This document shows positions 7,458 to 17,104 of a stretch of DNA of 64,000 bases, in pieces. Position 1 is the first letter of the stretch. Every line of letters begins with the position of its first letter. Under the pieces are notes generated by a model. It did not search any database and was not told where the DNA came from. It saw nothing but the letters and a program-made list of their open reading frames with translations. Origin of the DNA: JAPOUP01 sp026708635 (lineage in GTDB: Bacteria > Pseudomonadota > Alphaproteobacteria > Rhodobacterales > Rhodobacteraceae); assembly GCA_965200115.1 (NCBI GenBank), contig OZ241336.1:2294001-2358000 (forward strand), in the 5' to 3' direction. The translations under genes were made by a program, and so were the position numbers.

Positions 7458-8335
7458 GGGCCCGTTGACAGTCATCTCGCGGCGACCACGCCGGCGACGG
7501 GGTGAATCCCGGCCGCGAAGCTCCCGTCGGTCCTGTCGTACCGCGTCGCGATCGCCCGGAACTCCCTGGTCCCGGCGAAGAAACTCTCCACCGGGCGCCG
7601 CCGGCCGTACACGTCCCGGTCACGCCCCCGCCGCGCCGTCCGGTTCCGCCTCGACGGGATGACCGCCTCCGCGCCGCGCTCCGCCAGATCCTCAAGAAGC
7701 CAGTCCGCGCCGGACGCCCCGTCGCCGACGAGGGTCCCGAACGGGAGGCCGCCGGGGAGATCCGGCACCCCCTCGGGTCGTGCGCCTGTCCGGGAAGGAT
7801 CGCGAACCTCACGGGATATCCCAGCGCGTCCACCACGGCCACGGCCCTGGTCGTCAGGCCGCCCCGGGAGCGTCCGATGCCCTGGGCGCGGCCCCCCTCG
7901 CGCCGGACGCCTTCCGGTGCGTCTGGACGACCGTGCCGCCGCCGGACACGCCCTCCAGGCCGGACTCCCCGGACAGGGTGTCGGAAACGCGCCCGGAGAC
8001 CCCCGAAAGGACCCGGCGCCGGAACCGCCTGGACACGCTGTTGCGCTTTCCGGACCGCTCCGGGATGCCGCGCCAGGGCGACCCCGTGCGGAACCGCCGG
8101 AGGACCGCCTCCACGAAGAGGCGGCTGTCCGCCGCCGTGGCGCCGGGATCGGATTTCTTTCCCGGCAGCGTGTCCCCGGTCCGCGCCCGCATCCCGTCCG
8201 TCAGTACAGTCCCGTCCGCGTTCATCGTTCCGCTCGCCCATGCCGTTGTTGCCTGTCGCGCCGCCGTTCCGGCGGTCGTTGGAGCGGAAAATGGCATCAA
8301 ACCGGGCGATTCTCAGGATGACTGTCAACGGGCCC
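7458..8335 (-). mobile_element. IS5-family element (IS427-like group), intact ends, broken transposase
   Basis: The sequence 7455-7476 and the reverse complement of 8317-8338 are identical over 22 bp (each starting CTAGGGCCCGTTGACAGTCA). If the element itself begins at GGGCCC, it spans about 878 bp and is flanked on both sides by TA, the short target duplication usual for the IS427 group of IS5. The only gene inside is the frameshifted transposase on the minus strand. Perfect ends with a damaged gene mean it could still be moved by a transposase supplied elsewhere. Confidence 0.85.
7472..8300 (-). pseudogene. IS5-family transposase in three frames
   Basis: Three consecutive minus-strand frames give one transposase. 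The N-terminal part contains PGKKSDPGATAADSRLFVEA (upstream of about 7897). The middle contains GIGRSRGGLTTRAVAVVDAL, and the C-terminal part contains AEAVIPSRRNRTARRG and FRAIATRYDRTDGSF. Both frame changes are -1 and both fall at runs of G on the coding strand, six at 7892-7897 and five at 7768-7772. Some IS5 relatives make their transposase by one programmed frameshift, so the first site might be functional. A second one is not expected, so the gene is most likely broken. Confidence 0.8.
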
Positions 8336-8548
8336 TAGCGCTCGAATTGTCCGAGAATGAATCAACTCACATTGTCTGCGATCCGCTCATGCCGAGACTC
8401 CACGCACCAAATTGAGACCGGACGGTCTGGCAGGAGCACGGGCGTCTTTCCGGCACAGCAGCACGGCATCGAACTCGTTGAACAGTAGAACGCAATGATA
8501 TCTATCGACGAACGCCAACAGGTTTATATGGAGATTACCACACCCGGA

Positions 8549-9361
8549 TCAGTGACCGAGAATCTGGCTCAGAAACAGCTTGGTGCGATCCGAACGGGGA
8601 TTGTCGAAGAACTCGCCAGGTTCGTTCTGTTCAACGATCTGGCCCTGGTCCATGAATATAACACGGTTCGCGACCTGACGCGCGAATCCCATCTCATGGG
8701 TCACGCAAAGCATCGTCATGCCCTCCTGAGCCAGTTCGATCATCGTATCCAGAACCTCTTTTATCATCTCTGGATCGAGCGCCGATGTCGGCTCGTCAAA
8801 CAGCATGATCCGGGGCCGCATGCAGAGGGAGCGGGCAATGGCCGCGCGCTGCTGCTGGCCACCCGACAGCTGACCGGGGAATTTGTTGGCCTGTTCCGGA
8901 ATCCTGACACGCTCGAGGAAGTGCATCGCCGTCTCGACCGCCTCCTTTCGGGGCGTTTTCCGAACCCAGATCGGCGCGAGCGTGCAGTTGTCGAGGATGG
9001 TCAGGTGCGGGAAGAGATTGAAATGCTGGAAGCACATCCCGACTTCCGACCTGATCCTGTCGATATTCTTGAGGTCACTCGTGATCTCCGTGCCATCGAC
9101 AACGATGCGTCCCTTCTGGTGCTCCTCCAGCCGGTTGATGCAGCGGATCAGCGTTGACTTGCCGGAACCGGAAGGGCCGCAGATGACGATACGCTCTCCA
9201 TTGTAGACCGTCAGATTGATGTCGCGCAGAACATGGAACACGCCGAACCACTTGTTCATATTCGTTATCTCTATCGCGATCTCTTCGCTCACCCTCATCT
9301 GGCTGCGGTCGATCTCACGTCCATCCGGCACCTCCGGTGCCTGCCGGGCTTGCTCGGCCAT
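8549..9361 (-). CDS. aapP: General L-amino-acid ABC transporter, ATP-binding protein
   Basis: This is the cytoplasmic ATPase of 270 residues that drives polar amino-acid uptake. Walker A is GPSGSGKST (residues 62-70), the signature is LSGGQQQRAAIAR, and Walker B is IMLFDEPTSALD. The phrase VTHEMGFARQVANRV is typical of the polar amino-acid (GlnQ/AapP) branch. It is the last gene of aapJQMP, 15 nt after aapM. An N-terminal extension of about 28 residues before the ABC fold is normal for AapP/BztD. Confidence 0.93.
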   Translation of the reverse strand: MAEQARQAPEVPDGREIDRSQMRVSEEIAIEITNMNKWFGVFHVLRDINLTVYNGERIVICGPSGSGKSTLIRCINRLEEHQKGRIVVDGTEITSDLKNIDRIRSEVGMCFQHFNLFPHLTILDNCTLAPIWVRKTPRKEAVETAMHFLERVRIPEQANKFPGQLSGGQQQRAAIARSLCMRPRIMLFDEPTSALDPEMIKEVLDTMIELAQEGMTMLCVTHEMGFARQVANRVIFMDQGQIVEQNEPGEFFDNPRSDRTKLFLSQILGH

Positions 9362-9376
9362 AACTATATTGCCCCC

Positions 9377-10678
9377 TTAATGATGGTCGGTCCTGAGGCG
9401 CCGCTCGAGGTACATGGAGTAGCGCGACATTCCGAAACAGAAAATGAAGAACAGGAGTGCGATGAAGGCGAATAGCTCCCAGTAGATTCCATTCCAGGCC
9501 GTATCGGCGCGGATCGCGTTTGTCAGACCGATCGGATCCAGAAGCGCGATAATCGATACCAGAGTGGTGTCCTTGAAAACGCCGATGAACGTCGAGACGA
9601 TCCCCGGAATCGAGATCTTCAGTGCCTGCGGCATGATGATCAGCCGCTGGCTCTGCCAGTAATCAAGGCCGAGCGAATCAGCCCCCTCGTACTGGCCTTT
9701 CGGCAGCGCCGCCAACCCGCCCCGGATCACCTCCGCCATATACGCCGCCGCAAACAGCGTCACCATTATCATAACCCTAAGGATAATGTCGAAATCCGTG
9801 CCCGGGGGCATGAATATGTTCAGCAGCGTTGAAGCGACGAACAGCAATGTGATCAACGGCACCCCACGGATGAATTCAATAAAACCCACACAGAGGCCCT
9901 TGACCACAAGCAGGTCTGACTGGCGGCCAAGCGCAAGGCAGATCCCCAATGGCAATGAGCAGCCTATCGCGACAACACCGATCAGGATCGATAGCATGAA
10001 TCCACCGAACACCCGACTCTCAACCGACTCGAGAGCTATGGGAACCAGATCCTGAAACGCGCTGGAGACCGGGCCGGTAAGGTAAATCCACCAGAAAACC
10101 GACAGAGCGATGGCGCTGAGGAAAGCGCCGAGCGATCCGATTCGCGCCTCAAGCGCTCGGTAAGCCACCCAGCCGACCGCAAACCCGGCGGCAACCGCGA
10201 CAAATACCCAGACGGTACCGCCCCACATCAGCCACGGCAAAAGAAATGGATATACGGCGGTCAGATAAAACAGCCGTCTGGGAACCTCGGGAAACAGAAC
10301 CGGCGCTATCGCCAACAGGAGAAGAACGAATGCCAGGATCGGCCGCCAGTACTGCTCGGACGGATAGAAACCGAACAGGAGCTGCAGCCATCTCTCCCTA
10401 ATGACCCCCCAGCAGGCATGTCCATGTGCATCGCCCCAGGTGGCTTTAATGATCTCACGGCATTCGCTGAGCGAGTCGGCAACCCACACCGACTGGAGAA
10501 TCCATGGAATCACTCCCTCAAGAACATAATAGATAAACGCGATGGAAACGGCGGTCAGAAGCGCGTTCTGCCAGTTCGAGAACAAATTCTCCCGCAACCA
10601 TCCCAGAAACCCCACCGACGTCGGCGGCGGTGACCGTTCCGGCAGCATATCGCGGCGGAAGAAGGACGTTTCGTTCAT
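9377..10678 (-). CDS. aapM: General L-amino-acid ABC transporter, permease 2
   Basis: This is an inner-membrane permease of 433 residues, far longer than simple amino-acid permeases, as is usual for AapM/BztC with additional N-terminal membrane segments. The coupling loop reads GADSLGLDYWQSQRLIIMPQ. GGAG precedes the ATG by about 7 nt. It pairs with AapQ to form the transmembrane pore, and the two genes are separated by a single base. The system imports glutamate, glutamine, aspartate, asparagine and several other amino acids in rhizobia and Rhodobacter. Confidence 0.92.
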   Translation of the reverse strand: MNETSFFRRDMLPERSPPPTSVGFLGWLRENLFSNWQNALLTAVSIAFIYYVLEGVIPWILQSVWVADSLSECREIIKATWGDAHGHACWGVIRERWLQLLFGFYPSEQYWRPILAFVLLLLAIAPVLFPEVPRRLFYLTAVYPFLLPWLMWGGTVWVFVAVAAGFAVGWVAYRALEARIGSLGAFLSAIALSVFWWIYLTGPVSSAFQDLVPIALESVESRVFGGFMLSILIGVVAIGCSLPLGICLALGRQSDLLVVKGLCVGFIEFIRGVPLITLLFVASTLLNIFMPPGTDFDIILRVMIMVTLFAAAYMAEVIRGGLAALPKGQYEGADSLGLDYWQSQRLIIMPQALKISIPGIVSTFIGVFKDTTLVSIIALLDPIGLTNAIRADTAWNGIYWELFAFIALLFFIFCFGMSRYSMYLERRLRTDHH

Positions 10679-10679
10679 T

Positions 10680-11951
10680 CTATCGCTCCACCAGTTTCAC
10701 TGTCCTGTTGTACCAGTTCATTACCGCCGATATGCACAGGCTGATCCCAAGGTATACAAGCATCAGAAGAAGCACGCATTCCAGTTCCCGACCCGTCTGG
10801 TTTAGGGTGATCCCACCCAGAGTGCCGGTCAGATCCATGTATCCAACCGCGATCGCCAGGGAACTGTTCTTCGTAAGGTTCAGGAACTGAGAGATCAGTG
10901 GTGGGATAATCACCCGAAGCGCCTGCGGGAGAATCACCAGCGACATGATGCGGTTGGACCGCAGTCCAAGCGCGCTCGCCGCCTCCGTTTGACCCTTGGA
11001 TATCGCCAGTATGCCGCCCCGAACGATCTCCGCGATGAAAGCCGCTGTATAGAGCGACAGGGAAAGCCACAGAGCGATCAGGGAATTCCTCAGATGCGTG
11101 CCTCCCGTGAAGTTAAAACCCTTGAGTTCCGGGTAGCCCAAGTGGAAACCCAGGGCCACCAGGACGGCAACGGTCGGACCGAAAAGCAGACCCGTTGTGA
11201 CGTGCCATGTTACTGGCCGCTCACCGGTGAGCTCCTGGACACGCTTTGCGCGGCTCAGGTTCCAGCGGACGGTAAGGATGCTCGCGGAAAGAACGGCCAG
11301 AATCAGGAATAGGTCCAGCGATACGGCAAACCGCAGACTGCTCTCACCAAGTAGATACACCTCCCCGAGGCTTCGGGAAAACAGAGGCTCGGGAATGTAG
11401 ACGCCCCGGTTGGTTATAGCGACTGAATCGAACAGCGCCATGGTGGCCGCCGGATCCTCCCCGCGGAAATCGGACGGTTTCGGGAGACTTTCTATGAGAA
11501 TCGCAAGCGCAAGGACAATCCACAGAAGCACCGGCACATTACGGAACATTTCGACGTAGACGGCCATGATCCGGGCGACCAGCCAATTGCGGCTCAGGCG
11601 CAAAACTCCGACCACCACCCCAACCACGGTCGCGGTGACGCACCCCAATACCGCAACCAGAAGGGTGTTGAGCAATCCCAGAAACGACGCCCTCAGATGG
11701 GTATCGCGCGACGTGTATTCCAGAAGCCTCTGGTTGATGTCGTAGCTTGCCGGGTCACGGAAAAAACCGAAGTCAACCGGTTTGCCAAGAGTCGCTAGAT
11801 TGACGATCGTATTGTTGATGAGCCAAGCCGCGAGAAGCATAAACCCCATCAATGCGACACACTGTATCGTCAGCGAACGATACCTTGTATCGTAAATCAG
11901 CATGCTCAGACGAAACGTCGGTTCCTTTGGAGGATCGGTGAACGTCGTCAT
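10680..11951 (-). CDS. aapQ: General L-amino-acid ABC transporter, permease 1
   Basis: This is a permease of 423 residues with many hydrophobic segments and the coupling loop EAASALGLRSNRIMSLVILP. A longer frame reaches back to 12092, but it overlaps aapJ. The ATG at 11951 has GGAAGG directly upstream and gives the expected AapQ N-terminus (MTTFTDPPKEPTFRLS). It partners with AapM, which starts 1 nt after this gene ends. Confidence 0.92.
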   Translation of the reverse strand: MTTFTDPPKEPTFRLSMLIYDTRYRSLTIQCVALMGFMLLAAWLINNTIVNLATLGKPVDFGFFRDPASYDINQRLLEYTSRDTHLRASFLGLLNTLLVAVLGCVTATVVGVVVGVLRLSRNWLVARIMAVYVEMFRNVPVLLWIVLALAILIESLPKPSDFRGEDPAATMALFDSVAITNRGVYIPEPLFSRSLGEVYLLGESSLRFAVSLDLFLILAVLSASILTVRWNLSRAKRVQELTGERPVTWHVTTGLLFGPTVAVLVALGFHLGYPELKGFNFTGGTHLRNSLIALWLSLSLYTAAFIAEIVRGGILAISKGQTEAASALGLRSNRIMSLVILPQALRVIIPPLISQFLNLTKNSSLAIAVGYMDLTGTLGGITLNQTGRELECVLLLMLVYLGISLCISAVMNWYNRTVKLVER

Positions 11952-12060
11952 ATGGCCTTCCTGCCCGAACCGAACAGACGTGGCCCCGGAGCCCGGCCTG
12001 TCGAACGGCACAATCGGTTTGGCGCCGGGGCGTGGGCAGGCCCAGCCCCGGCTCTCAAAA

Positions 12061-13080
12061 TCACCTGAACGGAGGCGAGTAAAGAAGCCCACCTTCGGTC
12101 CATTGCGCGTTCAGGCCGCGCGCAAGGCCGATCGGAGTGTTTTCGCCAATATGTCTCTCGAACAGTTCGCCGTAGTTGCCAACCGCCGAGATGGCCTTAA
12201 CAGCCCAATCGGAATCAAGGCCGAGCATTTCGCCGAGATTGCCTTCCGTGCCAAGAAGTCGGTTGATCTCGGGATTGTTGCCCGCCGCGGATGCCATCTC
12301 ACTGACGTTGGCTGAGGTCACGCCGAGCTCCTCGGCCGTGATGAGCGCATTTAGCGTCCAACGTACGATGTCTGCCCACACGTCGTCGCCGTGCCTGACC
12401 AACGGGCCAAGCGGCTCCTTGGATATGATTTCCGGCAGGATAACGTGATCGTCCGGCGCGTCAAACGATGCGCGTGTCGCGGCCAGTCCCGAAGCGTCTG
12501 TAGTGTATACATCGCACGCACCAGCCAGGTATTGCTGCCGCGCTTCGGCATTCGTTTCAATCGGAACCGGCTCGTAGTTGATGTTGTTGACGCGGAAGAA
12601 GTCAGCCAGGTTAAGCTCGGTCGTCGTTCCCGTCTGGATGCAGACGGTCGCGCCGTCCAGATCCCTGGCGGAGGCTACGCCGAGCCCTCTGGGAACCATG
12701 AAGCCCTGACCGTCGTAATAGTTGACGCCAAGAAAGGTGAACTTGAGGTCCACATCGCGCGAGAACGTCCAGGTCGTATTGCGGACAAGCAGGTCAATTT
12801 CGCCGGAGGCAAGGGCGGTGAAACGTGTCTTTCCGGTGGTCGAAACGAACTCCACAGCCATCGGATCTCCGATAACGGCAGCCGCGACAGCCCGGCAAAG
12901 CCCGACGTCAAATCCATCCCAGTTGCCATTCGCGTCAGGCGCGGCAAAACCCACGAGACCCGTATTTGTGCCGCAGTTCAACTTACCACGCGCCATTACG
13001 TCATCCATCGTGGCCGCACTGGCGGCACCCGCGGCGACACCAGCCGCGGCGATAGCTCCCAAAATCAGCGATTTGCGCAT
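12061..13080 (-). CDS. aapJ: General L-amino-acid ABC transporter, periplasmic binding protein
   Basis: This is a periplasmic amino-acid binding protein of 339 residues (SBP family 3). It has a signal peptide (about residues 1-23, ending AGAASA) and the family-typical stretch GKLNCGTNTGLVGFAAPDAN. The ATG at 13080 is chosen over the longer frame to 13206 because it begins the signal peptide and has GAAGGA 8 nt upstream. The gap of about 110 nt to aapQ is usual for this operon and often carries an attenuating stem-loop. A promoter candidate lies at 13206-13234. Confidence 0.93.
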   Translation of the reverse strand: MRKSLILGAIAAAGVAAGAASAATMDDVMARGKLNCGTNTGLVGFAAPDANGNWDGFDVGLCRAVAAAVIGDPMAVEFVSTTGKTRFTALASGEIDLLVRNTTWTFSRDVDLKFTFLGVNYYDGQGFMVPRGLGVASARDLDGATVCIQTGTTTELNLADFFRVNNINYEPVPIETNAEARQQYLAGACDVYTTDASGLAATRASFDAPDDHVILPEIISKEPLGPLVRHGDDVWADIVRWTLNALITAEELGVTSANVSEMASAAGNNPEINRLLGTEGNLGEMLGLDSDWAVKAISAVGNYGELFERHIGENTPIGLARGLNAQWTEGGLLYSPPFR

Positions 13081-13205
13081 ATTTCCGTTCCTTCTCTCTG
13101 GTTTATCGATCTCCACCCAGAAACGACCCGAAGGACCTGCCCCAAGCGGAATCTTCAACAGGACGGACTTCAACCCGGAATAGGCCGAATTCTGTCCATT
13201 GGTCA

Positions 13206-13234
13206 ATTTTATGTGACTCTCGCCAGTTTTTCAA
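13206..13234 (-). promoter_or_regulatory. Candidate sigma-70 promoter of aapJQMP
   Basis: On the minus strand TTGAAA (13229-13234) and TAAAAT (13206-13211) are separated by exactly 17 nt, five of six matches to each consensus hexamer. The start of transcription would fall about 120 nt upstream of the aapJ ATG. No NtrC-type operator or sigma-54 site was seen nearby. Confidence 0.6.
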
Positions 13235-13627
13235 GGCTTCGTTACAGATTCCACAGTCAGAAACAACATCCGATGAGCTTGAAGCAGGCGTTTGGCGGCG
13301 CATTGTGATGATGCCGCGAGTCAGCCAGATAGCGGTGACAATCCCGGTGGTCGGATCGGGAAGCCACCGTTCCCAAAGGGCATCGCCACCTGATCCTGTC
13401 GGCAGAGGCCGGACGATACGCCGGGGAAAGGCGGACAGGGCCACCGCAGGACGCCCGAGTTCAACGTAGACGTTCCACCGCGCTCGACCTCCCTTACAGG
13501 CATCGGACAGGGTGGAAAGGAATCGGAAGGACTTTCCGGGCATAGTCGCCGGAGCGACGATCAGGGACCGAACCGCCCACCAGCCCACCGCCACCGATCC
13601 GGAATTCCCCGCCATCTTCCGAATCGG
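13235..13627. other. Spacer between aapJ and ATP12 genes
   Basis: About 390 bp with no supported gene. Frames that cross it are shadows without codon structure. The stretch contains CCGGAATTCC at 13599-13608, a decamer that recurs in other spacers of this window. Confidence 0.55.
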
Positions 13628-14338
13628 TCAGCGACGGGCCAACGCAAGGAATATAGCGGCCTGCAGGAACGCCAGGCGCTTACGTGAAGCTTCATGAGAC
13701 GCTTCCACATCCTCACCCCATCGCTCGACCTGCCAATCCTCATCGATTCTCGAAGATATCCACAATGACTCAGGAGACCGATGACCGTCATTGACGGCGA
13801 GTCCAATTACCAGCGAACCGGAAATACTCACGAGATCGTACATTGCCGTCAGTTCGAACGGGGTCATCGCGTCCAATGGAGCGCGCAGTGCCTTCAATGT
13901 CCCGAATGGCTGCGGGCGGTGAATCACGCCCTCAACCGGAAAGAGACGCACTCCGAACCTTTCACTTACCCAGCCAAGAAGCGGATCCCAGGCGGAGTTC
14001 TGTCGTTTCACCAGGCCTTCCGGCTCCACCGCCCTGTAGCACGTCAGATCCGTGTCCGCATAGGCCGCCAGCATCTCGGCGACCTCGGAAACCCGATGGG
14101 ATACATTGTCAATCGCCGAGTTGGCGGATTTTGTCACCGGCATGGTTTCGGGGTCAATGACCTGACCCTGAGCGTTCCACTCTTCCGCGACCGCCTGCGC
14201 CATCGCCGCTGTCGGAAGAACCATGGGTGCCTTGGCTGGCGTGCGGACGGGATGACCGTCAAGATGGATCGTGAATCCATTCCCGGAATTGACGGTCCGC
14301 GCGACATCCCAGAATCGGCTGGCTTTCCAATCGGTCAT
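13628..14338 (-). CDS. ATP12-family F1-ATPase assembly chaperone
   Basis: This protein of 236 residues matches the ATP12 chaperone family, which binds the alpha subunit of F1-ATPase before assembly. Recognisable stretches are FTIHLDGHPVRTPAKAPMVL near the N-terminus, AEEWNAQGQVIDPETMPVTK, and LVSISGSLVIGLAV near the C-terminus. The start ATG overlaps the stop of the upstream pseudouridine synthase gene by 4 nt, so the two are co-translated. The length is normal for alphaproteobacteria. Confidence 0.87.
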   Translation of the reverse strand: MTDWKASRFWDVARTVNSGNGFTIHLDGHPVRTPAKAPMVLPTAAMAQAVAEEWNAQGQVIDPETMPVTKSANSAIDNVSHRVSEVAEMLAAYADTDLTCYRAVEPEGLVKRQNSAWDPLLGWVSERFGVRLFPVEGVIHRPQPFGTLKALRAPLDAMTPFELTAMYDLVSISGSLVIGLAVNDGHRSPESLWISSRIDEDWQVERWGEDVEASHEASRKRLAFLQAAIFLALARR

Positions 14339-15381
14339 ACCGCGCGGAATGGATCGATAGGCACATCCCGCACAGGCCAGTCCAGCAAATTCCAGGTTCG
14401 GAGCATATGGTCCGGAAGCGGCGCGACCAGGGTCAGCATATCCCGTTTCAACGGATGCGGGAATCGCAGCATTCGGGCATGAAGGTGAAGTTTGCGACTG
14501 AATCCACCTCCGAGGTACGGTCCCCTTCCACCGCTTCCGACGGCTTGATCCGAACCGCCGTATTTTCCGTCACCGATGATCGGATGACCCAGTTCCGCCA
14601 TATGGGCACGTAGTTGATGGGTGCGACCTGTCACTGGCTCCATCGCGACCCACGCAACCCGTCGGGAAAGGCGCGCAAGCACGGCATAATCCGTCACGGC
14701 GCGCTTCGCTCCATCGGTCGAACCGACCTGTGAGGCCGGTATGCAACGCATTCTCTCTCCTTGCCCCGCCTTTCCGCGTCCCGGCGACTTTACCAAGCCG
14801 TAATTCACCGAACCGACCGAGGGAGCGGGCACACCCGTGACGGCGGACCAGTATATCTTCCGCACCTCTCCGGTTCGAAAGGCCGCGGCGAGAGCGGCCG
14901 CGGCCCGCCGCGTCCGGGCAAGAAGCAGAACACCCGACGTATCCCTGTCGAGACGATGCACTAACCGGGGCTTCTCCCCTTTCCCGAACCGCAGCGCTTC
15001 TGCCAGCCCGTCCACATGGCGAACCTGCCGACTGCCGCCCTGCGTCGGGAGTCCGGGGGGTTTGTTGATGGCGAGCATATCATCGTCGCGGTAGATCACC
15101 GCGCCGCGGATCATGCGAACGTCGGAATCGAGCAACCCCTCCCGAGCGCCTCCGCGGCCCGTGACAAACCCTTCATCCGGAAGCGGCGGAAACCGTATGG
15201 CCTGGCCCGGGCCAACGCGGGTCGCCGGTTTTACCCTGCCCCCGTCAACCCTGATTTCACCCTTTCGGCAAAGCCTCTCGACCCAAGCCTGGGGAACATG
15301 TGGAAACCGCCGCCGGAGCCAGCGGTCAAGCCGCTGTTCGGTCTCGTCGTATCCGACAGTGACCGTAAGAACGCCAGTCAT
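14335..15381 (-). CDS. RluA-family pseudouridine synthase (RluC-like)
   Basis: This is an rRNA-modifying enzyme of 348 residues that converts uridines to pseudouridine. An N-terminal S4 RNA-binding domain (about residues 12-60, RLDRWLRRRFPHVPQAWVER) precedes the catalytic domain. The active-site motif HRLDRDTSGVLLLAR contains the catalytic Asp. Position in the cluster and the S4 domain favour an RluC-like role on 23S rRNA, but the exact target sites cannot be read. It overlaps crcB and the ATP12 gene by 4 nt each. Confidence 0.9.
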   Translation of the reverse strand: MTGVLTVTVGYDETEQRLDRWLRRRFPHVPQAWVERLCRKGEIRVDGGRVKPATRVGPGQAIRFPPLPDEGFVTGRGGAREGLLDSDVRMIRGAVIYRDDDMLAINKPPGLPTQGGSRQVRHVDGLAEALRFGKGEKPRLVHRLDRDTSGVLLLARTRRAAAALAAAFRTGEVRKIYWSAVTGVPAPSVGSVNYGLVKSPGRGKAGQGERMRCIPASQVGSTDGAKRAVTDYAVLARLSRRVAWVAMEPVTGRTHQLRAHMAELGHPIIGDGKYGGSDQAVGSGGRGPYLGGGFSRKLHLHARMLRFPHPLKRDMLTLVAPLPDHMLRTWNLLDWPVRDVPIDPFRAV

Positions 15382-15755
15382 GCGGACAGCGCCCTGGCGG
15401 CAGCGAGACCCGAAACGATTCCCACAAGCGACAGCGATACCGACGCCAGAACATACGCCGCGGCGAGACCCGCCTGTCCACGCTCGTAAAGCGTCATCGC
15501 GTCAAGGGAAAACGCCGAGAAGGTGGTGAATCCTCCCAATACCCCCGTAATCAGAAACGGTGAAAGCTTCATCCCGTTCAACTGACCAAGCGCCACTACC
15601 AGAACGCCCATCAGGAACGAGCCCGTCACGTTGACCGTCAACGTTCCCCAAGGAAAACCGCCCCCCCCCAAGCGTAATGCGGTAACACTGACCAGATAAC
15701 GCCCGACCGCGCCGAGCGCGCCGCCAAGCGCCACCTGCAGGAGTGTGGGCCACAT
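15378..15755 (-). CDS. crcB: Fluoride channel CrcB/Fluc
   Basis: This is a small four-helix membrane protein of 125 residues that works as an antiparallel dimer to export fluoride. Family hallmarks are GGALGAVGRY at the N-terminus, GTLTVNVTGSFLMG with the pore Asn, and the Phe-box GFTTFSAFSLD. The ATG at 15755 is preferred to the longer frame because GGGAG lies 8 nt upstream and the first helix begins there. There is no room for a fluoride riboswitch in the 32-nt gap to rarA. Confidence 0.92.
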   Translation of the reverse strand: MWPTLLQVALGGALGAVGRYLVSVTALRLGGGGFPWGTLTVNVTGSFLMGVLVVALGQLNGMKLSPFLITGVLGGFTTFSAFSLDAMTLYERGQAGLAAAYVLASVSLSLVGIVSGLAAARALSA

Positions 15756-15787
15756 AATGGAATCTCCCGTTAGCGGCGACCCAAGTG

Positions 15788-17104
15788 TCATTGAGCCCGC
15801 CGGCTGGCACGCAGTTTGGCGAAGTAATCCAGGCGTTTCCTCAGTTCCCTTTCATATCCCCTTTCGACCGGACGATAGTAGGCTCCACGTTCCATTCCGT
15901 CGGGAAAATAGTTCTGGCCGCTGAATGCTTCCCGTTCGTCATGGTCGTAAGAATAACCTTCGCCATACCCCTGATCCTTCATCAATCGTGTCGGCGCGTT
16001 CAGGATGTGCTTCGGAGGGGTCCGACTGCCCGTCGACTTCGCCGCCGCGGCAGCGCCCGCCAACGCCACATACACGGAGTTGGATTTCGGCGCGAGCGCC
16101 AGATAAATGATCGCTTGGGCCAGCGCCAGGTCACCCTCCGGACTTCCCAACCGCTCGTAGGTTTCCCATGCGTCGAGGCAAACGCGCTGCGCCTTTGGAT
16201 CGGCCAATCCGATGTCCTCGACCGCCATACGGGTGACGCGGCGCGCGAGATAGCGGGGATCCTCACCGCCCTTCAGCATGCGCGCCAACCAATAGAGCGC
16301 CGCGTCCGGATCGGAACCCCGCACGGACTTATGAAGTGCCGAGATCAGGTTGTAGTGTGCATCACCGGATTTGTCGTACTGACTTGCCCGACGCTGGAGC
16401 CTGCCGGCCAAAGCATCGCAACTGAGTGGTTCATCCACTGTCCAGGCGGCGATCTGCTCAACAAGGTTAAGAATTGCCCGCCCGTCACCATCCGCCAGTT
16501 CCAGAAGACTTCGCCGGGCTTCCGCGGTCAGGGGAAGTTCCTCATCAATCGACCGCTCCGCACGCTTGACCAGACGTTCCAGATCAACGGGACCAAGACG
16601 ATGGAGCACCATTACCTGCGCCCGCGACAACAGCGCTGCGTTGAGTTCGAAGCTCGGGTTTTCCGTCGTGGCGCCGACCAGCAGAATCGTACCATCTTCC
16701 ATATACGGCAGGAAACTGTCTTGCTGCGCTTTGTTGAAGCGGTGGATTTCATCGACGAACAGCAGCGTACCCCGGGCGTTCGCGCGGCGATGGCCAGCCT
16801 CCTCGAAGATCCGCTTCAGTTCCGCAACTCCCGTGAATATGGCGCTGATCTGGACAAACCGCAGTTCTGTTTCATCGGCAAGAAGGCGGGCGATCGTGGT
16901 TTTTCCGACACCGGGTGGTCCCCAGAGGACAAGCGATGTCAACGTACCGGAGGCCAACATGACTCCCAACGGGGCATCGACGCCAAGTAGGTGATCCTGG
17001 CCTATGACCTCGGAGAGTTTCGTGGGGCGCAGTCGGTCGGCCAGGGGGCGGGCGGCGGCGTTACCCGTCGAGAGTTCCGGCGTGGTTCCAAACAGATCGG
17101 CCAT
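15788..17104 (-). CDS. rarA: Replication-associated recombination protein A (MgsA/RarA AAA+ ATPase)
   Basis: This is a clamp-loader-like AAA+ ATPase of 438 residues that acts at stalled replication forks. Walker A is GPPGVGKTT (residues 62-70), Walker B is LLFVDEIHRF, and sensor 1 is VGATTENPSFELN. The C-terminal half includes the tetramerisation region around DAALYWLARMLKGGEDPRY. No strong ribosome binding site is visible before the ATG. The gene heads the rarA-crcB-RluA-ATP12 run, where spacings are short or overlapping. Confidence 0.93.
   Translation of the reverse strand: MADLFGTTPELSTGNAAARPLADRLRPTKLSEVIGQDHLLGVDAPLGVMLASGTLTSLVLWGPPGVGKTTIARLLADETELRFVQISAIFTGVAELKRIFEEAGHRRANARGTLLFVDEIHRFNKAQQDSFLPYMEDGTILLVGATTENPSFELNAALLSRAQVMVLHRLGPVDLERLVKRAERSIDEELPLTAEARRSLLELADGDGRAILNLVEQIAAWTVDEPLSCDALAGRLQRRASQYDKSGDAHYNLISALHKSVRGSDPDAALYWLARMLKGGEDPRYLARRVTRMAVEDIGLADPKAQRVCLDAWETYERLGSPEGDLALAQAIIYLALAPKSNSVYVALAGAAAAAKSTGSRTPPKHILNAPTRLMKDQGYGEGYSYDHDEREAFSGQNYFPDGMERGAYYRPVERGYERELRKRLDYFAKLRASRRAQ

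Noticed and set aside
15756..15787. Fluoride riboswitch before crcB
   Set aside because: The gap to rarA is only 32 nt and has no room for the riboswitch fold.
15785..16990. 401-codon + strand frame opposite rarA
   Set aside because: It is antisense to the complete rarA gene and shows no recognisable motif.
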